Assembly: GCA_002733915.1 (NCBI GenBank)
Contig: NVXN01000003.1
Location: 174,954 to 183,742, forward strand
Length of the DNA: 8,789 nt
Reading direction: 5' to 3'
Source of the DNA: Aequorivita sp.
GTDB lineage: Bacteria > Bacteroidota > Bacteroidia > Flavobacteriales > Flavobacteriaceae
The translations under genes were made by a program, and so were the position numbers. This document shows positions 1 through 6,237 of this stretch, one piece after another. Every line of letters begins with the position of its first letter. The first letter of the stretch is position 1. A model generated the notes under the pieces. The model saw only the letters and a program-made list of their open reading frames with translations, had not been told where the DNA came from and searched no databases.

Positions 1-565
1 GTAATATCACTTTATCAACCACGTGTACAATACCGTTACCGGCTGGCACGCTTGCTATAATCTTAGCGCCGCCCACAAATACATCATCTCCTTTTACCTC
101 CACGGGAATGTTTTCATTGCTTGCCTGTCCCAATTTTTTAAATTTCTTCAAAAAATCTTTGGAATAATTACCCGGCGTAACATGGTTTTTTAAAATGTAG
201 GCCAGTTTATCTTTGTTTTCTGGCTTTAAAAGATCTTCCACAGTTCCCGCTGGCAAGGCATCAAAGGCTGCATTGGTAGGAGCAAAAACCATTAAGGGCC
301 CTGCATTCACCAAAGCGTTTTCCAATTCTGCTGCTTGTACTGCGGCCACAAGTGTACTGTGGTCTGGAGAACCTATTGCAATTTGGAGTACATTAGGTTT
401 TGATTCGTCATTCTCAATAAATGCCTGGCCTTGTTTTTCTGAAGTGGAGCTAGGCGTTGCAGCACTGTCCGAAACAGTTGCATTACCTTCGGCAGATTCA
501 TTTTTACAGGCTGCTAAAACAAGGATCGCAGCTGAAAAAAATAGCAGTTTAATAAAGGTTTTCAT
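1..565 (-). CDS. FAS1 (fasciclin) domain lipoprotein, C-terminus cut by window edge
   Basis: The minus-strand frame opens at ATG 565 and stays open to the left edge, giving 188 residues with no stop. Residues 1-20 form a lipoprotein signal ending LVLAAC, so Cys20 is the likely lipid anchor. A low-complexity Ser/Thr/Ala/Glu linker follows to about residue 55. One FAS1 domain then runs from about 58 to the edge: H1-like motif around 88-100 (GPLMVFAPTNAAF) and H2-like ending GNGIVHVVDKVIL, so only a few residues are probably missing. FAS1 domains mediate adhesion or protein contacts; the role here is unknown. The gene lies 66 bases downstream of a cytochrome c lipoprotein gene with no visible promoter of its own, so co-transcription is likely. 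In Bacteroidota, FAS1 lipoproteins of this kind often sit in nitrous oxide reductase (nos) gene clusters; that link is inference, because nosZ is not visible. Confidence 0.9.
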   Translation of the reverse strand, partial: MKTFIKLLFFSAAILVLAACKNESAEGNATVSDSAATPSSTSEKQGQAFIENDESKPNVLQIAIGSPDHSTLVAAVQAAELENALVNAGPLMVFAPTNAAFDALPAGTVEDLLKPENKDKLAYILKNHVTPGNYSKDFLKKFKKLGQASNENIPVEVKGDDVFVGGAKIIASVPAGNGIVHVVDKVIL

Positions 566-582
566 ATTGGTTTTGGTTTTAG

Positions 583-611
583 CCCTTGCAGGATCTAAGA
601 CCCTGCAAGGG
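583..611 (-). other. Intercistronic hairpin between cytochrome c and fasciclin genes
   Basis: A perfect 10-base-pair inverted repeat: arms 583-592 (CCCTTGCAGG) and 602-611 (CCTGCAAGGG), with a 9-base loop. It is GC-rich in AT-rich surroundings and ends 17 bases before the fasciclin ATG. On the minus strand the stem is followed by CTAAAACC, not a T-run, so it is not a classical intrinsic terminator. It could protect mRNA 3' ends, set the ratio of the two proteins, or affect initiation of the downstream gene. Confidence 0.6.
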
Positions 612-631
612 GTTGGTTATTTAAGTATATG

Positions 632-1135
632 TTAAAGCGTCCTAAAATATTCCAATACTTGTCTGGCTTCCTCTTCGGTGAGTCCCTGATTTGCCATCGG
701 TGAACCATTAAACTCTTTTAAAAGTTCGTGCGCCAGCGGATCTTTTTGGGTCATTTCCTCTGGGTTTAAGATCATATTCATAATCCACTCTGGAGTTCGT
801 CTTTTTAAAATTCCAGTTGGTGCCGGACCAATAAACTTTTTGTCGGGCTTGTGGCAAGCCATACATTTTGTTTTATAAACTTCCATTCCTTTGGCTGCCA
901 TTGCCTGGTCTATTTCCGGTGAAAGCTCTACATTTTTAATTGGGCCAATACCCTTATTGGTTAAATCAACCATCTCTGAAGGTTTTTCCGTTGAGGCTGG
1001 TTCTTCTTTAGGGGTTTCGGTAGCTGCCGGCTTTTGGCCAATCTGGATGCTATCATTCTTTTTTTCTTCTTTTCCGCCACAGCTTAACAAGGTTAAGATT
1101 GCTATCGCGGCTAGGGATTTCATTATAATTTTCAT
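632..1135 (-). CDS. Monohaem c-type cytochrome lipoprotein
   Basis: This encodes a 167-residue exported electron carrier. The signal peptide ends LTLLSC, making Cys19 the lipid anchor. A charged, Pro/Glu/Lys-rich linker follows to about residue 55. The cytochrome domain is about 60-167: haem-binding CMACH at 91-95, and a conserved-looking GPAPTGILKRRTPEWIMNMI segment (103-122). The probable sixth ligand is Met147 in SPMANQGLT, and the protein ends LEYFRTL. The start is placed at ATG 1135. The frame extends upstream to a TTG at 1162, but that codon overlaps the predicted -7 element and would put nine extra residues before the signal peptide. ATG 1123 is an alternative. The gene heads a probable operon with the fasciclin lipoprotein, under an FNR-type site. 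The domain strongly resembles cytochromes found beside nosZ in Bacteroidota (from memory, not searched), so electron delivery to an N2O reductase is a reasonable inference. Confidence 0.93.
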   Translation of the reverse strand: MKIIMKSLAAIAILTLLSCGGKEEKKNDSIQIGQKPAATETPKEEPASTEKPSEMVDLTNKGIGPIKNVELSPEIDQAMAAKGMEVYKTKCMACHKPDKKFIGPAPTGILKRRTPEWIMNMILNPEEMTQKDPLAHELLKEFNGSPMANQGLTEEEARQVLEYFRTL

Positions 1136-1159
1136 AGTAGTTAAGATTAATTTACGTGA

Positions 1160-1205
1160 CAAATTTAGTGGTGAACCGTTTCATAAAATATGATTTTTAT
1201 CATAT
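1160..1205 (-). promoter_or_regulatory. FNR-type box and -7 element upstream of cytochrome c
   Basis: An 18-base palindrome at 1188-1205 (ATATGAT-TTTT-ATCATAT, centre 1196.5) has the TGAT-N4-ATCA geometry of CRP/FNR-family sites. On the minus strand TAAATTTG at 1167-1160 is an exact match to the Bacteroidota -7 consensus TAnnTTTG. The centre lies 36.5 bases from its final G. With TA at -12/-11, the start would be near 1155 and the box centred near -41.5, the class II activator position. No -33 TTG is present at the usual distance, as expected for an activator-dependent promoter. The leader would be about 20 bases. Confidence 0.75.
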
Positions 1206-1299
1206 ACGGATATTTTTATCTTTTATTTTTTGTCTCTAATTCCTAGCCCAATAAAACTTATGAAAGGGACAAAGATTTTGATTTTCAATCCCTTTAATT

Positions 1300-1343
1300 A
1301 TGATTAAAATCATTTTAAATATTGATTATAAAAATTATTTTTG
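1300..1343 (+). promoter_or_regulatory. FNR-type box and -7 element upstream of the universal stress protein gene
   Basis: ATGAT-TAAA-ATCAT lies at 1300-1313 (centre 1306.5). TATTTTTG at 1336-1343 is an exact TAnnTTTG match, again with its final G exactly 36.5 bases from the palindrome centre. The predicted transcription start is near 1348, leaving a leader of only about 11 bases before ATG 1359. This also rules out the in-frame TTG at 1341 as the start codon, since it lies inside the -7 element. Confidence 0.75.
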
Positions 1344-1358
1344 AAGAAAATCAATAAG

Positions 1359-2186
1359 ATGAAAAACATACTCTTACCCACAGATTTTTCAAAAAACTCA
1401 AGGAATGCGATTAGGTATGCTCTGAAATTTTTTGAAGCTGAAAAGTGTACGTTTCATATTCTCAATTCGCAAAAAACTTCGGGCTATATAACTGCCGATG
1501 TTCTTTATGGCGCTCCTGGCGCATCGGTTTATGAAGGCATTTTGAACGATAATAAAAAGGAGCTGGAAAAAATGGTACAATATTGTGAATCAATTTCTGA
1601 AGGAGAGGAATTCACCTTTGTTCCAAAAATTGATTTTGACAATATTGTGGATGCTGTAAACCAAGCTGTAGCGTTAAACAATATTGATTTAATAATAATG
1701 GGATCCAACGGTGCAACAGGTGCTGCAGAAGTTATTTTTGGAAGTAACACCTTGAAAATTATACGAAACGTTGATTGTCCCGTGATTGTAATTCCTGAAG
1801 GTTTTGTTTTTGAAAAAATTAATTCTGTTTTGCTATCGCTAAATTATCAATATGATTTAGCAAACAAATCGCTCAATATCATTTCGGAAATAGTAAAGAA
1901 ACACAACGCCTCCTTAAAAATTCTTGAAATAGAGGAAGAAAGTATTGAGCTGTCCTCTCAAAGGAACCATACTGAAGAGGTTTTCAAAGAAATTGGTTTT
2001 GAACGGTTTTCTATTAAAAATATACCTGCCTCAATGGCCATTAATGCCTTTGAGCAGTTAATTCCCGTTCAACTTCACGCCATGATAGTGGAGCGCAAAA
2101 ATTTTATTGATCGTTTTATATTTGGCTCAGAAACCTCAAAAATCAATTATGGGTCACTTGTGCCACTCTTGGTACTTCACGAGTGA
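1359..2186 (+). CDS. Universal stress protein, two-domain type
   Basis: This encodes a 275-residue cytoplasmic protein with no signal peptide. The N-terminal UspA domain (about 1-147) begins MKNILLPTDFSKNS, typical for the family. It contains the ATP-binding pattern G-x2-G-x9-G-S at Gly115, Gly118, Gly128 and Ser129, followed by NVDCPVIVIPEG. The C-terminal half (about 155-275) looks like a second, degenerate Usp domain that lacks the glycine motif and ends VPLLVLHE. Tandem Usp proteins with one nucleotide-binding and one degenerate half are common in Bacteroidota. USPs support survival under energy limitation or low oxygen; the exact role here is unknown. The FNR-type promoter directly upstream fits an oxygen-linked role. 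The gene converges with the next gene, the two stops being separated by one base, and no terminator lies between them. Confidence 0.92.
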   Translation: MKNILLPTDFSKNSRNAIRYALKFFEAEKCTFHILNSQKTSGYITADVLYGAPGASVYEGILNDNKKELEKMVQYCESISEGEEFTFVPKIDFDNIVDAVNQAVALNNIDLIIMGSNGATGAAEVIFGSNTLKIIRNVDCPVIVIPEGFVFEKINSVLLSLNYQYDLANKSLNIISEIVKKHNASLKILEIEEESIELSSQRNHTEEVFKEIGFERFSIKNIPASMAINAFEQLIPVQLHAMIVERKNFIDRFIFGSETSKINYGSLVPLLVLHE

Positions 2187-2187
2187 A

Positions 2188-2820
2188 CTAATTTGCAATT
2201 AGAAGGTTATTCCTTTTTAGCGTTTTCACAATTGTTTTTACATAATCACGAATGGTGGATGCAGCTCCCGGCGGATTGACAATGTCTATCTTGCCTCGCC
2301 AGATTAGATCACGCTCCTTGCCGGGGCAAAGACAGTACAATGAAGTTTCGGTATTATAAACTGGATAGTCTTCACTCTGCTCATTACCGTACACAGGTCT
2401 ATTTTCCTTGTAATAATCACTGAATGATTCGAAGGATTTTGTAAGGTTTCTATAAGATTGAGCTATTGTGACCTTCCTTTCCTGTCCCGTAACTTTTGAA
2501 AAAAGCACAGCATCAAAACCTGCAGTTAAAAGTTCATTTTCAATATTTTTCAAATTTTCTTCGGTTTGATTGTTTTCAAAAAAGGTACTTTCAAAATAAT
2601 CAACACTTTTTACGGCAATTACATCTTCTGTTTCCAAGGCTTGTTGTAGGCTGTACTCAAATTGCCGCTGAAGCCCCCCATCTGGCGTTAAACCAACCAC
2701 CAACACTTTATTTGCCTGAAAATTTGGAGTTTCTGTATCTCTATATTCATCAACCAAACGGCTACTGGAACAACCGAATAATGTACAAACAACAATGGGA
2801 AAAATGAGGCGCATTTTCAT
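2188..2820 (-). CDS. Lipoprotein of unknown function
   Basis: This encodes 210 residues, starting at ATG 2820 (a second ATG, codon 3, is at 2814). The signal peptide ends TLFGC, giving lipid anchor Cys17. Residues 36-72 (NKVLVVGLTPDGGLQRQFEY and onward) look like a beta-alpha-beta start. This recalls periplasmic lipoproteins that begin with a nucleotide-fold-like or DUF4136-like domain, but no family assignment is firm. A helical, Asn/Glu-rich stretch follows (78-100), then FDAVLFSKVTG. A Tyr-rich segment (134-162) leads to a CLC pair (Cys163, Cys165) and an LIWRGKIDIVNPP strand near 172-184. The C-terminus is basic and helical. The gene is convergent with the stress protein gene and divergent from the small lipoprotein gene at 3023, with which it shares a long palindromic regulatory site. 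I do not recognise the function. Confidence 0.82.
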   Translation of the reverse strand: MKMRLIFPIVVCTLFGCSSSRLVDEYRDTETPNFQANKVLVVGLTPDGGLQRQFEYSLQQALETEDVIAVKSVDYFESTFFENNQTEENLKNIENELLTAGFDAVLFSKVTGQERKVTIAQSYRNLTKSFESFSDYYKENRPVYGNEQSEDYPVYNTETSLYCLCPGKERDLIWRGKIDIVNPPGAASTIRDYVKTIVKTLKRNNLLIAN

Positions 2821-2900
2821 CTTGGAGGTATTTAATTGATTAAAATTAATATGTGGTATGTAAATATACGGTTCTCTGTTTCAATCTCCTAAGTTAGAAA

Positions 2901-2974
2901 CAAAGTGTCCCATTTTCAAAAATTTTAATTATGATTATAATCATAATTAGGTTACCGAAAAAATGCTTTTTTTG
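2901..2974. promoter_or_regulatory. Divergent promoter region centred on a 24-base perfect palindrome
   Basis: Positions 2926-2949 form a perfect 24-base palindrome with ATGAT-TATA-ATCAT at its core (2931-2944, centre 2937.5). On the plus side TTTTTTTG at 2967-2974 ends 36.5 bases from the centre (one mismatch to TAnnTTTG). On the minus side ACACTTTG at 2908-2901 also ends exactly 36.5 bases away; it keeps TTTG but not TA. The symmetrical site could therefore activate both divergent lipoprotein genes from class II positions. An alternative minus-strand -7 element is TATATTTA at 2868-2861, which would put the box at a class I-like distance near -80. The leaders would be about 45 bases (plus) and 75 bases (minus). 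Confidence 0.65.
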
Positions 2975-3022
2975 ATATATAAATAGAACATTATTAAAAA
3001 AACAAGGAAAAAATATACTAAT

Positions 3023-3514
3023 ATGAAAAAAACAATCTTAACACTAGGGCTCATTTCCGCTTTATTTTCAAATTGTAAAGAACCTGATCATAAGGCGCCC
3101 ATATCCGAAGAAAGAGAAACTATTGGGGGGTTAGATGAACACGATATTAATAATGAACAGCACACCTTCGAAAATTCCTGGGTAAATGAAATAACCCTAG
3201 ATAATGGCAAAAAATGGAGCGCAAACACTGAAACAACAGAAGGTGTGGCCAAAATGATTGAGTTGATTAAAACCAATGAAACCACTTCCGTGGAAGACTT
3301 TCACCTACTTGCAAAAAAGCTTAATGAACTAAAAAACGTTGTAATTAAAGAATGTACTATGAAAGGTGCATCACACGATAACCTTCACATTTTTGTACAT
3401 CCGCTAATTGAAAAAATTGAGATTTTAAGTAAGGTATCGACTATAGCGGATGGCAACAAAGTTTTATCAAGTATTAAAATTAATCTGGAGCAGTATTACA
3501 ATTATTTTAATTAG
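3023..3514 (+). CDS. Small lipoprotein with Cys-Met-His cluster, function unknown
   Basis: This encodes 163 residues. The signal peptide ends ALFSNC, with Cys18 as lipid anchor, followed by an acidic linker to about residue 50. The rest (about 52-163) reads as mainly helical and could be a four-helix bundle. Its most distinctive stretch is residues 108-128, with Cys111, Met113, His118, His122 and His126. The His spacing (i, i+4, i+8) puts the three imidazoles on one helix face, near a Cys-x-Met, so metal or haem binding is possible; this is inference. I do not recognise a named family. The start ATG 3023 follows an A-rich leader with no Shine-Dalgarno sequence, usual for this phylum. The FNR-type palindrome upstream is shared with the divergent lipoprotein gene. 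Confidence 0.82.
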   Translation: MKKTILTLGLISALFSNCKEPDHKAPISEERETIGGLDEHDINNEQHTFENSWVNEITLDNGKKWSANTETTEGVAKMIELIKTNETTSVEDFHLLAKKLNELKNVVIKECTMKGASHDNLHIFVHPLIEKIEILSKVSTIADGNKVLSSIKINLEQYYNYFN

Positions 3515-3523
3515 TCTTTTTTA

Positions 3524-3538
3524 GCAAATAAAATTTGC
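3524..3538 (+). terminator. Weak hairpin after the Cys-Met-His lipoprotein gene
   Basis: GCAAAT (3524-3529) and ATTTGC (3533-3538) form a 6-base-pair stem with a 3-base loop, 9 bases after the stop at 3514. It is followed by a T-rich stretch (GTTATTATTGTTT). It is a plausible but weak terminator in the convergent gap between this gene and the YceI-like gene on the other strand. Confidence 0.3.
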
Positions 3539-3635
3539 GTTATTATTGTTTAAATACCAGATGACACAAATATCTAAATTAAACCACTCTTAATGAACGC
3601 ATTTACAGTTTAGAGTTATAAAAACTTGATCGCAA

Positions 3636-4214
3636 TTAAAAAATTTCTGCCACAAGATCAAAGTTTATTTCAATCTTCTCATCAATTACAATTAGACCGA
3701 ACATCTTTTTAGGAGGTTCAAGATTAAAATCCCTAATGTCCAATTTTAATTTACCCACATAACGATTTATAGGTGAAGAGAAAAAGTCTATGGGAAAAGA
3801 ATATTCTTTTTTTGTTCCTGCAATGGTAATTTTGACGCGAGCTGTGCCCTTTTTATATTCATTTAAAGTTATTTCGGTCAATTCAAGAGTAATAATCGGA
3901 TACTCTTTGGTTTTAAGCAGAGAATGAAAATCTTTATTTATAGCGCTATTGCCACAATCAAAACCCTTATTTTTTAAAGAAAGGATCGCATCCTTGAATC
4001 TGATTTCATTTTCTTTTTTGGAGTAGGTTACTAGTTTAAACTCACCCAAATATAAGGTATTAAAATTACAGTTAAACTCGCTTATGTTAGTATCCCCTTT
4101 TATAAAAAGTTCACTACTAGCAAGAATTTGAACGGTTTTTGTCTTAAAATCATTTTGTGTCCAACCTTTTAGGCTGAGTATAAAAACCAAACAGCAAAGT
4201 ATAAAAGGATTCAT
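3636..4214 (-). CDS. Divergent YceI-like exported protein
   Basis: This encodes 192 residues with a signal peptide of about 20 residues (ending SLKGWTQ). The mature part follows the YceI lipocalin-like plan. An early strand LFIKGDTNISEFNC (36-49) stands in the place of the usual G-T-S-N-I-H-D-W motif. A central helix-like segment FHSLLKTKEYPIITLELTEI (96-115) matches the family's 'L.t.kyP.i.f.l' region. A strand TARVKITIAGTKKEYSF and a C-terminal DFNLEPPKKMFGLIVID segment complete it. The DFNL-EPP-x5-G region parallels DYGVEPPTAVFG in the YceI protein of the same operon. Conserved-looking Cys49 and Cys87 could form a disulfide. YceI proteins bind isoprenoids or other amphiphiles in the periplasm; no ligand can be assigned here. 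It is the third gene of the YceI-porin set, downstream of a terminator-like hairpin, with no recognisable promoter of its own. Confidence 0.82.
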   Translation of the reverse strand: MNPFILCCLVFILSLKGWTQNDFKTKTVQILASSELFIKGDTNISEFNCNFNTLYLGEFKLVTYSKKENEIRFKDAILSLKNKGFDCGNSAINKDFHSLLKTKEYPIITLELTEITLNEYKKGTARVKITIAGTKKEYSFPIDFFSSPINRYVGKLKLDIRDFNLEPPKKMFGLIVIDEKIEINFDLVAEIF

Positions 4215-4230
4215 GGCTTTATAATTTAAA

Positions 4231-4259
4231 AAGGTGGAGAAGTTTTATTTCTCCACCTT
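4231..4259 (-). terminator. Intrinsic terminator or attenuator between porin and second YceI gene
   Basis: A perfect 10-base-pair stem: 4231-4240 (AAGGTGGAGA) with 4250-4259 (TCTCCACCTT), loop of 9 bases. On the minus strand it is followed at once by TTTAAATT, and the stem itself ends in TT, giving a five-T tract. It lies 22 bases after the porin stop and 16 bases before the ATG of the next gene. It therefore probably ends most porin transcripts and lets through a fraction to the second YceI gene. On the plus strand it is followed by ACTTTTTAATT, so it could work in both directions. Confidence 0.75.
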
Positions 4260-4281
4260 ACTTTTTAATTACATTGTATTT

Positions 4282-5577
4282 TTAAAAACTTATCACGGCT
4301 TCAACTACAACTCCGTCAAACTTACCTCCGTTTCTTAAATCGTTAGAAGGGAAGCCTTCATATTTCTGGTTTACATATTCTAGTTTAGCCAGGATATTTT
4401 TGGTCATAAACCAGCCTGCTGCCAGATTAAATCTTGTAATATCAATATCGGTTCCGCCCATCATTTCTCCTTCTACATAGTTATAACGTCCACCAATATA
4501 TACATTCTCTTCATTACCAAAACGGTAGAGCACCTCAGCAGCATACTGGTTGAAAGTTCTGTCATCAAGTTCGGCATTTGCTTTTCCAGAGGCTTTTTCA
4601 AAGGTTCCAAAGAATTCAAGGCCACCATATTTAACAAAAGGATTTATCATAAAAGCGGTAAGCTCATTTCTAAAACCAGGGGCAAACCTACCAGAGGTAA
4701 AATTTGATGAAGTTGAAGCCTCTTCGTTTTCCAACACTAGGTAATATCTTGAACCTGCTCTATCTGCGTGGTACAAATATGCATTGCCACTTTTATTGGT
4801 GTGGTATACAGAACCAGTCAGTCTAAAGCGCAAATCATCATTTAGTTGCTTATCGTAACCTAACTTAGCTATGAACGATGGGTCGGTTGTATCTGGGTTA
4901 CCTACAGATTGGTTTAATTTACCGTTTGTAACACCCACCATACCTAAGAAACCACTGTTAAAATAATAAACCTCTCCTCCTACTTCGGTAGTAAAAGCGT
5001 CCATTATAAGATTTCCAACAAATGGGTTATAAATAGCCTGTGCATTATCACTTCTTCGAAAATGGGCATCCCCATAGTTATTTTCCATATGCCCAATTTT
5101 AATCCGAACATTTTTCATTAAATCTTCCATAAAACCTTCACTTATAAAGTTCAGCTTATCAATCTGGATATAGCCGCCTTTTACATAAGGTTCAGGGTGG
5201 TGGCGAGAAGACAAATAGGTTCGTAAGTGCATCCTTACTCCATCATATAGATGAACGTCAAGGTCTAAGTTTGCTGTTGGTAAATTAAAATTATCCCCTA
5301 TTTCAATAAGTGCAAGCGGATTTCCATCTCCATCTAAAGGTACACCTGTACTTTCATGGTTTAAAGCTTGAAACTGAATGGTTGATGCCCCACCTATGCG
5401 GACATTTACTCCATTAAATGTGGAGGCGGTGTCTTTTGGAGCTTCAAATTGATTAATACCTCTTTGGTCGGGATATCTAAAATTGTCCAAGTCTCGTGTT
5501 AATGATACTTGTGCAAATGTTTGGAGGCCGAAAAGCATCAATAATACGGTACAAAAATAAGTGGCTAGTGTTTTCAT
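4282..5577 (-). CDS. Outer-membrane beta-barrel porin-like protein
   Basis: This encodes 431 residues with a clear signal peptide (1-23, ending LQTFAQ). The mature protein is built of alternating amphipathic strands with Gly/Tyr/Phe/Asn turns and ends in VVVEAVISF, the C-terminal aromatic signature of outer-membrane barrels. Segments such as NVYIGGRYNYVEGEMMGGTDIDITRFNLAAGWFMTKN near residues 355-395 resemble phosphate-selective porin-type (OprP/O-like) barrels, although the substrate cannot be inferred. A proline- and charge-rich N-terminal stretch precedes the barrel. The ATG at 5577 is 43 bases from the stop of the YceI gene, so the two are probably co-transcribed. With a periplasmic YceI protein on each side, uptake or handling of an amphiphilic small molecule is possible (inference). 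Confidence 0.88.
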   Translation of the reverse strand: MKTLATYFCTVLLMLFGLQTFAQVSLTRDLDNFRYPDQRGINQFEAPKDTASTFNGVNVRIGGASTIQFQALNHESTGVPLDGDGNPLALIEIGDNFNLPTANLDLDVHLYDGVRMHLRTYLSSRHHPEPYVKGGYIQIDKLNFISEGFMEDLMKNVRIKIGHMENNYGDAHFRRSDNAQAIYNPFVGNLIMDAFTTEVGGEVYYFNSGFLGMVGVTNGKLNQSVGNPDTTDPSFIAKLGYDKQLNDDLRFRLTGSVYHTNKSGNAYLYHADRAGSRYYLVLENEEASTSSNFTSGRFAPGFRNELTAFMINPFVKYGGLEFFGTFEKASGKANAELDDRTFNQYAAEVLYRFGNEENVYIGGRYNYVEGEMMGGTDIDITRFNLAAGWFMTKNILAKLEYVNQKYEGFPSNDLRNGGKFDGVVVEAVISF

Positions 5578-5620
5578 TTTAATTATTTTAAGGGTGAATA
5601 TTTTGTTTTAAAATTTATTT

Positions 5621-6214
5621 TTATTGTTTTATGAAATTTGACTCAAATTTTACATCGATGGCATCACCTGTGGTAATTGTTCCAAATACTGCTGTTGGAG
5701 GTTCTACACCATAGTCTGTCATTTTAAGGATTTTTTTTCCTGAAAGTATAATTTTAGAATCTACAACCTTTACATCGAATGTGATATCTACAGAATTAGT
5801 AGTGCCAGCTATTGTAAGACTCCCATTGGTTGTGACCTTACAGCTATTATTTGATGTGCAGTTAATAGCATTAACCTTTTTTAGCTTATACACTATTTGT
5901 TTGTGTTTTTCAGTATTTAAAGCTTTATAAGTGTTTTTGTCCATACTGGACTTTCCACTTTTTAAACTTTCAGCTTTAACACTAAAATCAAGTTGATCAA
6001 TCCTTACAAGTTTACCATCTTCAAAAACTACCACAATTTTACCTTGTTGATTTTCCGCAGTTATATCCCAATCATGGATATTTGATGTGCCATCTATTAT
6101 TAAGGAAGAAGAAGCATTACTTAATTGATACGTTTGTGCCAAAGAAGTTTGTAGGGCTAAAGCAGTTAATAAAAGGGTTCCAAATGCTAGTTTTAATTTT
6201 TTGTAAGTTCTCAT
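5621..6214 (-). CDS. YceI family periplasmic protein
   Basis: This encodes 197 residues with a signal peptide of 27 residues (ending LQTSLAQ). The mature protein carries the YceI signature: SSSLIIDGTSNIHDWDI at 35-51, a MDKNTYKALNTEKHKQIVYKL helix-strand region at 91-111, the SLTIAGTTNSVDITFDV strand pair at 132-148, and MTDYGVEPPTAVFGTI at 165-180. The length fits the family. Two cysteines close together (Cys119, Cys125) may form a disulfide in a loop insertion. YceI folds bind isoprenoid-like molecules such as polyprenyl chains or quinones in a barrel. It is the first gene of the YceI-porin-YceI set, and its promoter region carries two CRP/FNR-type palindromes. The start ATG 6214 gives a leader of about 20 bases from the predicted transcription start. 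Confidence 0.93.
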   Translation of the reverse strand: MRTYKKLKLAFGTLLLTALALQTSLAQTYQLSNASSSLIIDGTSNIHDWDITAENQQGKIVVVFEDGKLVRIDQLDFSVKAESLKSGKSSMDKNTYKALNTEKHKQIVYKLKKVNAINCTSNNSCKVTTNGSLTIAGTTNSVDITFDVKVVDSKIILSGKKILKMTDYGVEPPTAVFGTITTGDAIDVKFESNFIKQ

Positions 6215-6237
6215 AATATATACTCTTTAATTTTTTG

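Noticed and set aside
213..635. Plus-strand open frame opposite the fasciclin gene
   Set aside because: It is antisense to a convincing FAS1 lipoprotein and shows no domain of its own; the same applies to the plus-strand frames opposite the cytochrome, porin and nuclease genes.
1136..1162. TTG at 1162 as the start of the cytochrome c gene
   Set aside because: It overlaps the predicted -7 element and adds residues ahead of a normal lipoprotein signal; ATG 1135 fits better.
1278..1288. TTGATTTTCAA as a further FNR site
   Set aside because: The half-sites are separated by 3 bases rather than 4, and no -7 element lies at the shared distance; probably chance in AT-rich DNA.
1341..1358. TTG at 1341 as the start of the universal stress protein
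   Set aside because: It lies inside the predicted -7 element and upstream of the predicted transcription start; ATG 1359 gives the family-typical N-terminus MKNILLPTDF.
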